Origin: Pseudomonadota bacterium
GTDB taxonomy: Bacteria > Pseudomonadota > Gammaproteobacteria > Steroidobacterales > Woeseiaceae
DNA: 36,143 nt
Direction of reading: 5' to 3'
NCBI GenBank assembly: GCA_027621915.1
Contig: JAQCAD010000034.1
Coordinates: 1-36,143, forward strand
Below the pieces are notes generated by a model. It worked only from the letters and a program-made list of their open reading frames with translations, ran no database searches and had not been told where the DNA came from. Shown piece by piece: positions 1-7,850 of this stretch. Both the position numbers and the translations under genes were made by a program. Numbering within the stretch: the stretch's first letter is position 1; every line of letters starts with the position of its first letter.

Positions 1-305
1 GCGTCCGCCGCTGCCTCTGCAAGCAGCGCGGTGTTATCACCACCCTCAGCCATTTCTTCCAGCCCCGGGCTGGCAACATCACCTATCGTGAATACCGTAT
101 AGCCCGCCCGATGCCCGATCACTGCAATGGGTGACAACGGTTGCGCGTTCGCCAGATTCGATACAGTGACATCGAAACTTGCCATCGCTGGTGGCGGTGG
201 CGGTGGAGGTACGACGACAGTACTGTTGCCGTCACAGGCATGCAAAAACATCGAACCGACAATAAGTCCGAATAGTCGATACACAGTCGCGTTTTGAATT
301 CTCAT
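1..305 (-). CDS. Spondin-N domain lipoprotein, 3' end outside the window
   Basis: Only the first ~101 codons are present; the gene runs off the left edge. The product opens with a hydrophobic signal and a lipobox-like LHAC around Cys24, then a spacer with a run of seven prolines, so it is probably a lipoprotein. After the spacer comes FDVTVSNLANAQPLSPIAV and later EEMAEGGDNTALLAE, the pattern I associate with bacterial spondin-N domains. The start is supported by AGGAG six bases upstream. It follows the next spondin gene with a 9-nt gap, so the two are probably co-transcribed. The family fold is known but its role in bacteria is not established, so surface adhesion or matrix binding is only inference. 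Confidence 0.75.
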   Translation of the reverse strand, partial: MRIQNATVYRLFGLIVGSMFLHACDGNSTVVVPPPPPPPAMASFDVTVSNLANAQPLSPIAVIGHRAGYTVFTIGDVASPGLEEMAEGGDNTALLAEAAAD

Positions 306-314
306 CGCGGGCTC

Positions 315-1019
315 CTATTGAACTGTTACGACGACGCGAAGCACAGGATTCAGCCAGCGATGTACCGTGCTATCAATATCGCTCACGCCACCCGTCCCAT
401 TGGTATCGCCAAGATTGCCGCGATGAATATGAACGTTCGAATTGGCGTCTGCTGCCGCTGCACCGGTTCCACCGGTACCGTTCAACCCGCCCGGATCAGC
501 CGGAATACCTGCTGCGCCTGGTGCACCGCCACCGGTGATCAGCTCATCGTTTGCTTCTGTACCGGCGTCGTAGGCGGGCACGTCAAATACGTAGGTCCCG
601 GGAGTCGTTGGAATGACGACGCCGTTAAGCCCGGCGAATCCGTCATTGGTCGGCAGAAGCATTGCGACTGCTGACAGCAGCACATTGCTCGTGCCGTCCG
701 TATTGAGGTCCACACTTGTACTGGTTGCCGGGGCCAGCAGGCCACCTGCGGGATCCTGAGAGATAGTTGCACCCAGCGCAGTAAGGTCAGCGACCAGGCC
801 GGAAATATCGCCGCCCTCCGCCATCGCCTGCAGATTCGCCGAGGCCGGTTGCCCCACTTCAAACAGACTCGTACCCACCGGGTGTGCCGCGATCACAAAT
901 GGCGTATTCCAGATACCATTGCTCAGGTTAATAACACGAACATTGATGTCGGCGGCATTTGCCGTCGCACCAACAGAAACAATTGCCGCAGCAATTGCGA
1001 ATTTTCGAAGCACATTCAT
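315..1019 (-). CDS. Secreted spondin-N domain protein
   Basis: A 234-residue protein. The start chosen is the internal ATG because GGAGG sits eight bases upstream; an in-frame ATG five codons earlier lacks this. Residues 1-22 form a Sec signal peptide ending ATANA. The mature part begins with VRVINLSNG, contains FEVGQPASANLQAMAEGGD, and ends with RVVVTVQ, the terminal beta strand typical of spondin-N. The middle is rich in Gly, Ala and Asp (GGGAPGAAGIPADPGG), a likely flexible loop. It is first in an operon with the truncated lipoprotein gene downstream, with which it shares the GD/NxxxL and GxPAS-type motifs, so the two look like diverged tandem paralogues. Function unknown; probably extracellular. 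Confidence 0.8.
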   Translation of the reverse strand: MNVLRKFAIAAAIVSVGATANAADINVRVINLSNGIWNTPFVIAAHPVGTSLFEVGQPASANLQAMAEGGDISGLVADLTALGATISQDPAGGLLAPATSTSVDLNTDGTSNVLLSAVAMLLPTNDGFAGLNGVVIPTTPGTYVFDVPAYDAGTEANDELITGGGAPGAAGIPADPGGLNGTGGTGAAAADANSNVHIHRGNLGDTNGTGGVSDIDSTVHRWLNPVLRVVVTVQ

Positions 1020-1223
1020 CAGGGAAACCTCCATCGTCTAATTTGTAATGCTGACGATGGTCAGTATTCGGACTAAATATCACGCCGAGATCACAGTCCG
1101 ATCCCGTTTCTATCTCGAATTGCTCGAGTAAGGTAATTATCGCGTAGGATTCAGCTTGCGCTGGATTCGGTGCATACTTCGCCTCTGCTGAATAAATCGC
1201 GGGCATGCGCTGAAATACGACTG

Positions 1224-1487
1224 ATGGCGAAAAAACTTAAAAATGAAAAGGAACTGCTCAAAGAAGCGCTGCGCCTGGTCATGGAAGACGCGGTCAGGCG
1301 TAAGATCGTCGAATTTGAGCCCACCGATTCGCATGATCTGAAAATCGAGTACGCTTATCGCCTCTTGGTTCACGATAAGAAGATCAGCCCGTTACCTGAC
1401 GATCAGCTGACCATGCCGAACAAAAGACATCGGCTCGCGATGTGGGCAACGCACCAATTACCCAAAGGACATGTACTCCTGAAGTAA
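1224..1487 (+). CDS. Small DUF5062-like protein
   Basis: An 87-residue cytoplasmic protein with no signal peptide. I start it at the ATG encoding MAKKLKNEKELLKEALRL because this is where the conserved-looking, highly charged sequence begins; an open frame extends upstream to 1170 but reads unlike protein. The pattern of a helical charged N-terminus, a central YRLLVHDK and a C-terminal KRHRLAMWATHQLP matches my memory of the short gammaproteobacterial family DUF5062. That assignment is from recall, not a search. No ribosome binding site stands out. It converges on the cytochrome c peroxidase gene, with seven bases between stop codons. Function unknown. Confidence 0.6.
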   Translation: MAKKLKNEKELLKEALRLVMEDAVRRKIVEFEPTDSHDLKIEYAYRLLVHDKKISPLPDDQLTMPNKRHRLAMWATHQLPKGHVLLK

Positions 1488-1494
1488 AACGGAA

Positions 1495-2646
1495 TTACTT
1501 ATCGAGCAGGGGTTCGTAGCGTAGATCAGTCAGCGTTCGCAGAAACGCAACCAGGGCCGACACCCGTCGTTCAGTGATCGGCTGCCCCTGTTGTAGAAGC
1601 TCGAGATCAACTGTTTCGGGAATCTCAGGATCTTCCCAACGCTCACCGGTTTCCGGGTTGCGCCCGCTTCGCTGGTTTTCAACGATATATTTGTCGTAGA
1701 AAAGAATCGCCGTCTCTAGATCTTGAAATACGCCATTGTGCATGTACGGTCCGGTCACAGCGACGTTGCGCAAACTCGGCACCCTGAATTTTCCTGCGTG
1801 CGCAGGATCGTCAATCGCCGGGTTCGCCAACAGACCCTGGTCGATGCCGTGCCTGCCATTCGCCAAACGAACCGCATTGTTCGCCGGGACACCGATGTTG
1901 TGATACTTGTGGTTCGTGAACATCTCTTCCGCGCCGCCTTCACGAACGTCCAGCAAGTGACAGCCATGACAACTGATTAGCTGCGAAAAAAACAACAGCC
2001 GCCCTAATTCTTCCTCACTGCTCAGTTCATAGTCACCGCGAAGATATCGGTCGTATTTCGAGTCGAAGGGCGAAAACAGGTCAGAGCGCTCGAACGTTAC
2101 GATGCTCTCGACGACTGCAGCGAATGCCTTTTCGTCGTCAGCGAAAACATCATCACCGAAATGCGCCTGCAGCGACCGGACATAGCCTGCATTCTCACGC
2201 ACCCTTGCGATAACCGCAGCACGATCGGGCAATCCCATCTCGATGGGATTGAGAAATGGTTCGCCTGCCTGATCCGCCATCGTCGCGGACCGGCCATCAA
2301 GAAAGAAACCGCCGACAAAATCTCCACTGGCACTGATGTGAAATTCGGGAATCTGGTTGGCGTAGGCGATGCTCGGTGTATTGCGATCGCCAAGCGACGC
2401 CCCGTCATCGCCCAATGACACAGAACCAGCGACATTGTTGTCGCGCCCATCGGAGAATGCCTTCCCAGGTTCGTGGCAGGTCCCGCACGCCTGGTGACGG
2501 GTCTGAGACAGGTTGGTATCAAAAAACAACGCTTGCCCGATGGCTGTGATTGCTGTTGAATCCTCATCTGCCAGACCGGGGCTGATCAGCGCCAGGCTCA
2601 GAATCTCCAAAATCAGAAAACACCTCAACAATTGCATTCCATCCAT
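1495..2646 (-). CDS. Di-heme cytochrome c peroxidase (MauG/CCP family)
   Basis: A 383-residue periplasmic haem protein. Residues 1-26 are a signal peptide ending PGLA. Two CxxCH haem sites are visible: CGTCH at 54-58, followed by a GKAFSDGRD stretch, and CHGCH at 226-230. Family landmarks further on are NHKYHNIGVPANN, FRVPSLRNVAVTGPYMHNG and the C-terminal VSALVAFLRTLTD. Members of this family reduce hydrogen peroxide to water with electrons from small cytochromes, or, as MauG, oxidise protein residues; the sequence does not tell which. An alternative start lies three codons in (2637). It is divergent from the serine ammonia-lyase gene and shows no obvious operon partner. Confidence 0.9.
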   Translation of the reverse strand: MDGMQLLRCFLILEILSLALISPGLADEDSTAITAIGQALFFDTNLSQTRHQACGTCHEPGKAFSDGRDNNVAGSVSLGDDGASLGDRNTPSIAYANQIPEFHISASGDFVGGFFLDGRSATMADQAGEPFLNPIEMGLPDRAAVIARVRENAGYVRSLQAHFGDDVFADDEKAFAAVVESIVTFERSDLFSPFDSKYDRYLRGDYELSSEEELGRLLFFSQLISCHGCHLLDVREGGAEEMFTNHKYHNIGVPANNAVRLANGRHGIDQGLLANPAIDDPAHAGKFRVPSLRNVAVTGPYMHNGVFQDLETAILFYDKYIVENQRSGRNPETGERWEDPEIPETVDLELLQQGQPITERRVSALVAFLRTLTDLRYEPLLDK

Positions 2647-2723
2647 CCAATTGCCGTCGATAAATCCAACGCTACGGCGTATATAGTAATTGAAAGAATC
2701 AAAAAGACATTAGTTGAACATTT

Positions 2724-4121
2724 ATGGCTATTAGCACATTCGATCTGTTTACCATCGGTATCGGACCATCCAGCTCACACACAGTTGGACCGATGCGAGC
2801 CGCGCGTACATTCGCCAATAGATTGCGCGAGCAGGGCCTGGTTGAGGGCGTCGCGCGTGTCAAAGTGCACCTGTATGGTTCGCTTGGCGCTACCGGGCGT
2901 GGGCATGGCACTGACAAAGCTGTGGTGCTCGGCCTCGAAGGTGAAACGCCTGAAACGGTTGATGTAGAGCGAATCCCACAACGAATGGCGGACCTGGAAG
3001 CCGACAAGACGCTGCATTTGCTTGGCTCGCGTCAGATCGATTTTGACCGACGCGACGACCTCATATTCGAGAAACGTGAGTCTTTGCCCGGCCACCCAAA
3101 CGGCATGCGATTTACTGCGTTTGACGCCGATGGCACGGACGTTTTTTCACGAGTCTATTATTCCGTGGGTGGCGGATTTGTTGTCAATGAAAGCAGGACT
3201 GACGAGCCGGTCATTACTGAATCCGATGTTCGATTACCCTTTCCATTCGCGAGTGGCGAGGAACTGCTCGATTTATGTAAAGAAAACAAATTGTCCATCA
3301 GCGGCCTGATGCTGCAAAACGAATTAGCCTGGCGAAGTGAAGCGGAAATACGCGAGCGCTTGCTAACGATCTGGCACGCCATGCAGGCTTGCGTGAAAAA
3401 AGGCTGCGAAAACGCGGGCCTGATGCCAGGACTTAAAGTCAAACGTCGAGCAGCGGCTCTTTACAATCAGCTGTCGAGCCAGCCCGAAGCTGCGCTTCGC
3501 GACCCGCTGACAATCATAGACTGGGTCAATCTGTATGCATTGGCTGTCAATGAAGAAAATGCCGTCGGTGGACGTGTCGTTACTGCTCCGACTAACGGGG
3601 CTGCAGGCATCATTCCGGCGGTACTTCATTACTACATGCGATTTTGTGGGAGCGCCAATGACGATGGCGTCGTCCGTTTCCTGCTAACCGCTGGTGCCGT
3701 GGGCCTTCTCTTTAAGCGTAATGCGTCCATCAGCGGCGCTGAAGTTGGCTGCCAGGGCGAAGTGGGATCTGCCTGTTCGATGGCAGCTGCCGGCCTGACC
3801 GAAGTGCTGGGCGGAACGCCCGGCCAGGTTGAAAATGCCGCAGAGATTGCGATGGAACACAACCTGGGCCTCACTTGCGATCCGATTGGCGGGCTGGTTC
3901 AAATTCCCTGTATAGAACGAAATGCGATGGCTTCTGTAAAAGCAATCAATGCCTCGCGTCTGGCGATGCGCGGTGATGGCGAACACTTCGTGTCGCTCGA
4001 CAAAGTCATACAGACCATGCGCGAGACGGGGCGTGACATGCAGGATAAATACAAAGAAACTTCGCGAGGAGGACTCGCAACGAATGTCATAGAAGTGCCG
4101 GTTAACTTTATCGAGTGTTAA
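2724..4121 (+). CDS. sdaA: L-serine ammonia-lyase, iron-sulfur dependent (single chain)
   Basis: Converts L-serine to pyruvate and ammonia in the cytoplasm. The 465-residue length fits the single-chain bacterial type with a fused beta and alpha domain. The N-terminus has the family signature [19 protein letters not shown]. The three cysteines that hold the [4Fe-4S] cluster are at residues 343 ([11 protein letters not shown]), 385 (LTCDPIGG) and 396 (IPCIERN), the same spacing as in well-studied members. Nothing is truncated. The ribosome binding site is weak. The gene stands alone, divergent from the peroxidase gene by 77 bases. With the aminotransferase and glycerate kinase near 22 kb it adds to a serine/glyoxylate theme, but there is no physical operon. 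Confidence 0.95.
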   Translation: MAISTFDLFTIGIGPSSSHTVGPMRAARTFANRLREQGLVEGVARVKVHLYGSLGATGRGHGTDKAVVLGLEGETPETVDVERIPQRMADLEADKTLHLLGSRQIDFDRRDDLIFEKRESLPGHPNGMRFTAFDADGTDVFSRVYYSVGGGFVVNESRTDEPVITESDVRLPFPFASGEELLDLCKENKLSISGLMLQNELAWRSEAEIRERLLTIWHAMQACVKKGCENAGLMPGLKVKRRAAALYNQLSSQPEAALRDPLTIIDWVNLYALAVNEENAVGGRVVTAPTNGAAGIIPAVLHYYMRFCGSANDDGVVRFLLTAGAVGLLFKRNASISGAEVGCQGEVGSACSMAAAGLTEVLGGTPGQVENAAEIAMEHNLGLTCDPIGGLVQIPCIERNAMASVKAINASRLAMRGDGEHFVSLDKVIQTMRETGRDMQDKYKETSRGGLATNVIEVPVNFIEC

Positions 4122-4147
4122 TTCGCCACTGCGATCTTGTACAAATT

Positions 4148-4310
4148 CTACGTCTGCTGCCAGGCTGACTCTGCCGCGCCGGACAACCAGCCCGCTTTGT
4201 AGCTTGCGAACTGGTCGGCAAAAACAATTCTTTCCTGCGGCACCAGAATAGCCGGATAGTGGTCTTTCCGGGTTTCAGCCGACCGATTTTCCCAGGTGGT
4301 CAGAGTGAGG
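4148..4310 (-). pseudogene. Coding-like remnant without a start codon
   Basis: Just beyond the Host_attach gene, in another minus-strand frame, about 55 codons read like ordinary protein: EEVLTLTTWENRS, then DHYPAILVPQERIVFADQ and ending SGAAESAWQQT with TAG at 4148-4150. The frame is open upstream only to a stop near 4382, inside the Host_attach gene, and offers no ATG, GTG or TTG start. It may be the 3' end of a decayed gene, a frameshifted tail or a chance open frame. The LTLTTWEN piece faintly recalls ABM-type monooxygenases, which is not enough to name it. The left boundary is certain; the right one is where plausible protein sequence begins. Confidence 0.3.
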
Positions 4311-4779
4311 ACTTCTTCTCGTGTTCGTCCAGAAGTGTCCGGATAAAAGCAGCATCCCGACCTGTGACTTCCTTGTCAATCGTCAGGTCGGCCTTAACGT
4401 TTACCTGTTCAAGCGCCTTTCTTAACACACCAAGAAATCTGGGTGCTGCAATGACAACCAATTTAGAAATCCTGTTGTCCTTCATGGACGCGCTGATTCG
4501 CTCTGCGATACTTTTGGCGAATACGGCATAAGATTGTTTTTTCGGGTCCGATTTGTCTTTCGCGTATGCGTGACGCCCCTGCCCCTGGTTGTCGAAGCCG
4601 CGACCAGCGCTATCTGAATACAGATTTCCGAGCTTCTCGCGAGCGGTTTCGTTTTGCAGCAAGGAGAATTCCAGTAACGGACCGAACTTCCCTTCTCGAG
4701 AAAAGAAATGCGCCTCTGCCTCATCAGCTACGATTATCCAGTGCGATTTCGCGCTGACGGTCGATTGAGATCCAACCAT
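4300..4779 (-). CDS. Host_attach (PF10116-like) protein, archaeal eRF1-like fold
   Basis: A 159-residue soluble protein. It shows the order of motifs of the 'protein required for attachment to host cells' family: SHWIIVADEAEAHFF near the N-terminus, a central GRGFDNQGQGRHAY, then SKLVVIAAPRFLGVLRKAL and a closing LTIDKEVTG. The family name comes from a plant-associated rhizobial gene and does not imply a host here; the fold is related to eRF1 domains, suggesting RNA or ribosome contacts (inference). It is divergent from the beta-CASP nuclease gene with about 145 bases between starts, so shared regulation is possible. It overlaps a coding-like remnant at its 3' end. Confidence 0.8.
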   Translation of the reverse strand: MVGSQSTVSAKSHWIIVADEAEAHFFSREGKFGPLLEFSLLQNETAREKLGNLYSDSAGRGFDNQGQGRHAYAKDKSDPKKQSYAVFAKSIAERISASMKDNRISKLVVIAAPRFLGVLRKALEQVNVKADLTIDKEVTGRDAAFIRTLLDEHEKKSSL

Positions 4780-4924
4780 GATTGCACCACATGCAAAATG
4801 ACCCGGAGTTCAATATGAAATAGTGTGTTAATTCTTGCAACGCGGGATTGTACGTATCAATTGCGACAGCCGTCCGGTTGTGGGACATTTCAACTATCAG
4901 TTGCGCAGCCGGTATCTGGAATCT

Positions 4925-6310
4925 ATGAGTATTACAGTTCAGTTTTGTGGCGCCGCGGGCGAGGTGACCGGATCGCTCTATGTGATCCGCACATCGACAC
5001 TGACGTTGTTGCTTGAATGCGGAATGATCCAGGGAGGGCACGCAGCCGAGGAGCGAAATCGGGGTCCATTCCCGGTACCTGTCGAGGACATCGACGCCGT
5101 GCTTCTAAGTCATGCACACATCGATCACTCCGGGCGCGTCCCGCTCCTCGTAAAGCGTGGCTATCACGGACCAATCTACACACAAGATGCAACCCGGGCC
5201 CTGTGCGAAATTATGCTGCCCGATTCCGGCTACCTGCAAGAAAAGAATGCGGAATGGGAAAACAAGAAGAACGGCAGGCATGGTAAGGATCCAATCGCAC
5301 CGCTGTACACGAAAGCAGACGCGGAAAATTGCCTGGCGCAATTCGAAAGCGTGCGCTACGGAGAACAGCTGGAAGCGGGTCCTGGCGTCACTGTTTGTTT
5401 TCATGACGCGGGGCACATACTTGGGTCGGCCATCGTTGAGCTGACTTTTCGGGAAAACGGAGGATCCCGGACGCTGGTGTTCAGCGGTGATCTTGGTTAC
5501 AGGGATGCACCGGTCATGAATGCGCCACACAGATTGCAGCGCGCCGATGTTGTCCTGATGGAAAGTACCTATGGTGATCGACTTCATCGTCCGTTCGGTG
5601 AGACCATCGAAGAGCTGAGCGACGTTTTCGAAACGGCTCGAGCCAGCGAAGGAAACATTCTGATTCCCGCATTTACAGTCGGCAGAACGCAAGACATTTT
5701 GTACCTTATGGCGGAGCACTTCGATGAGTGGCACCTGAAGAACTGGTCTGTCTTCCTGGACAGTCCTATGGGCATCGAGGCAACGGAAGCCTACGCGCGA
5801 TACCGACATCTCTATGGAACAAAGTTGTTCGGCCCGGATTCACATTTGCTGAATATGCCCAATTTCCATATGACCCGATCTACTGAAGAGTCAATGGTCA
5901 TCAACGAAGTGAGATCAGGTGCAATCATTATCGCCGGAAGTGGGATGTGCAGCGGTGGAAGAATTCATCATCATCTTAAAAACAATATCGGGAATCCAGC
6001 ATGTCACCTGGTCATCGTCGGTTACCAAGCCCTTGGCACGCTGGGGCGGCGACTTGTTGACGGCGCAGATGAAATCAAGTTGTGGGGCGACACTTATCCT
6101 GTTCGAGCAAACGTGCATACGATCGGTGGTCTGTCCGCTCACGCGGATCAACAGGATTTGATTGAATGGTACGGCGCATTTGAGAACAGACCACCGGTCT
6201 ACCTTGTGCACGGCGAGCCTAATTCACAGAATGCATTGAGGATGAAAATGAAAGAAGAATTGAATGCGCCGGTTTCGATTGCCGAGTTGAATCAAACAAT
6301 CAGAATTTGA
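4925..6310 (+). CDS. Metallo-beta-lactamase / beta-CASP RNA-processing nuclease
   Basis: A 461-residue cytoplasmic Zn-dependent nuclease of the CPSF73/YSH1-like group (COG1236). I start at MSITVQFCGAAGEVTGS, where family homology begins; the frame is open 30 codons upstream but that stretch is not family-like. Motif 2 is HAHIDH at residues 63-68; then HDAGHILGSA, FSGDLGYRD and MESTYGDR follow. The beta-CASP part has IPAFTVGRTQ and GMCSGGRIHHHL. The C-terminal RMMBL part has IGGLSAHADQQDL and VYLVHGEPNSQ. All expected metal ligands appear present. It probably cuts RNA, but no target can be named. It precedes the COG2403-type gene by 87 bases on the same strand and diverges from the Host_attach gene. 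Confidence 0.92.
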   Translation: MSITVQFCGAAGEVTGSLYVIRTSTLTLLLECGMIQGGHAAEERNRGPFPVPVEDIDAVLLSHAHIDHSGRVPLLVKRGYHGPIYTQDATRALCEIMLPDSGYLQEKNAEWENKKNGRHGKDPIAPLYTKADAENCLAQFESVRYGEQLEAGPGVTVCFHDAGHILGSAIVELTFRENGGSRTLVFSGDLGYRDAPVMNAPHRLQRADVVLMESTYGDRLHRPFGETIEELSDVFETARASEGNILIPAFTVGRTQDILYLMAEHFDEWHLKNWSVFLDSPMGIEATEAYARYRHLYGTKLFGPDSHLLNMPNFHMTRSTEESMVINEVRSGAIIIAGSGMCSGGRIHHHLKNNIGNPACHLVIVGYQALGTLGRRLVDGADEIKLWGDTYPVRANVHTIGGLSAHADQQDLIEWYGAFENRPPVYLVHGEPNSQNALRMKMKEELNAPVSIAELNQTIRI

Positions 6311-6397
6311 ATAATTTCCGAAGCATACGGACCGGAGGCACCGGCTAGCTCAATCGAGTAGAATATCATCTGGCAATAATAATTATACGAGACCGCT

Positions 6398-7708
6398 ATG
6401 AGTCAGAAAATTGTCATCATGGGAGCTGCCGGCCGGGACTTTCACGTTTTCAATTGTTGTTACCGGGACCGGCCCGAATTTGACGTTGTCGCGTTCACAG
6501 CGACGCAGATTCCAAACATTGAAGGCCGACGCTATCCGGCCACGCTCGCGGGCGCACAGTATCCGAATGGCATCCCCATTCGCGCGGAAGACGATCTCGA
6601 TTGCATCCTGCGAAATGAGAATGTCGATGAGGTTGTTTTTGCTTACTCGGACATCAGTCTCGCCTACGTTGACAAGCGGCGAAAGAAAGTTGAGGAACAC
6701 GGCGTCGCGTTTTCTACATTTGACATTGACGCAACGATGTTGTCATCAAGAAAACCCGTCATCGCGATTACGGCTATCAGGACCGGCTGCGGTAAGAGCC
6801 AGACGTCCCGACGAATTACCGATATTCTCCGGGAAATGGGGAAAAAAACCGTCGCGATCCGCCACCCGATGCCCTATGGAGATCTTGCGAAACAGGCAGT
6901 GCAGCGTTTCGCGTCATACGATGATCTGGATCTCCACAAATGCACGATCGAGGAAAGGGAGGAGTACGAACCTCACCTGAAAAACGGCGTAATCGTATAC
7001 GCGGGCGTCGACTATGCTGCGATCTTGGCACAGGCAGAGAAGGAGGCAGATGTCATTGTCTGGGACGGTGGCAACAATGACACGCCGTTTTACGACCCGG
7101 ATCTCTGGATAGTTGTCACCGACCCACACCGACCCGGCCACGAACTCAGCTACTTTCCCGGCACCGCAAATTTCGCCCGCGCGGACATCATCCTGATTAA
7201 CAAGGTCAGTTCCAGCGAAGATGCTGGCGTCAAAATGATCGAGAAAAACGCAAAGAAGATCAATCCGGGCGCGACTATCGTGTACCGCGACTCACTGCTG
7301 GATATCCCGGATCCCGACGCGATCACGGGCAAGCGCGTACTCGCTATTGAAGACGGCCCGACGACGACTCATGGCGGAATGCCATTCGGTGCCGGCGTGC
7401 TGGCGGCAAAACGAAATGGCGCTGCCGAGCTTGTGGATCCGCGGCCCTGGGCCGTTGGCGAAATCGCAAGCACATTCGAGAAATATCCCGACACCGGCTC
7501 ACTATTGCCGGCCATGGGTTACGGCGACGTACAGATTCGTGACCTCGAAGCGACCGTCAATGCTGTGGACTGCGATCTCGTCCTGGTCGCGACGCCGATC
7601 GATCTCTCGCGACTGATCGATATTCAAAAGCCGTATATGCGGATCGGGTATCGTTTGGCCGAAGGGGACGGCGAACTGACCGAGGCTGTTAAACGCGCGA
7701 TTTCCTGA
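6398..7708 (+). CDS. COG2403-type P-loop protein (cyclic 2,3-diphosphoglycerate synthetase-like)
   Basis: A 436-residue soluble nucleotide-binding protein. The N-terminal ~115 residues resemble a Rossmann-like domain (KIVIMGAAGRDFHVFN). A P-loop, AIRTGCGKS, lies at 127-134, and ADVIVWDGGNND followed by DIILINKVSS look like the acidic and NKxx guanine-recognition elements of a GTPase-like fold. This architecture is that of COG2403, annotated either as predicted GTPase or as cyclic 2,3-diphosphoglycerate synthetase after the methanogen enzyme. A mesophilic bacterium is not expected to make that osmolyte, so the real substrate is uncertain. The start has GAGA just upstream. Co-directional with the nuclease gene; convergent with the amine oxidase gene. 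Confidence 0.75.
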   Translation: MSQKIVIMGAAGRDFHVFNCCYRDRPEFDVVAFTATQIPNIEGRRYPATLAGAQYPNGIPIRAEDDLDCILRNENVDEVVFAYSDISLAYVDKRRKKVEEHGVAFSTFDIDATMLSSRKPVIAITAIRTGCGKSQTSRRITDILREMGKKTVAIRHPMPYGDLAKQAVQRFASYDDLDLHKCTIEEREEYEPHLKNGVIVYAGVDYAAILAQAEKEADVIVWDGGNNDTPFYDPDLWIVVTDPHRPGHELSYFPGTANFARADIILINKVSSSEDAGVKMIEKNAKKINPGATIVYRDSLLDIPDPDAITGKRVLAIEDGPTTTHGGMPFGAGVLAAKRNGAAELVDPRPWAVGEIASTFEKYPDTGSLLPAMGYGDVQIRDLEATVNAVDCDLVLVATPIDLSRLIDIQKPYMRIGYRLAEGDGELTEAVKRAIS

Positions 7709-7850
7709 GGCGCAACAATCTCTGGCGGATATAACGAGCGGAGATGTGACGGCCTGTCAGGACGGATCGGACTATCGGGTTGGAACGAAGCCGCTTAGCG
7801 GCCTGAGCGACTGCAACGAGACAATAAAATGAATGCAGCGCATTCCGACG
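7709..7850. other. Spacer between convergent genes
   Basis: This 142-nt gap separates two convergent stop codons. It holds a small perfect hairpin, GCCGC-TTA-GCGGC, near 7790-7802, without a following T-run, so it is not a classical intrinsic terminator. I see no coding frame and no RNA gene here. Confidence 0.4.

Noticed and set aside
1114-1128. Palindrome CTCGA-N5-TCGAG upstream of the spondin genes, considered as an operator
   Set aside because: Only five paired bases and no second copy; a chance match is likely.
5105-5809. A 234-codon minus-strand open frame inside the beta-CASP gene
   Set aside because: Antisense to a gene with all nuclease motifs intact.
7790-7802. Hairpin GCCGC-TTA-GCGGC as an intrinsic terminator
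   Set aside because: The stem is only five base pairs and no T-run follows on either strand.
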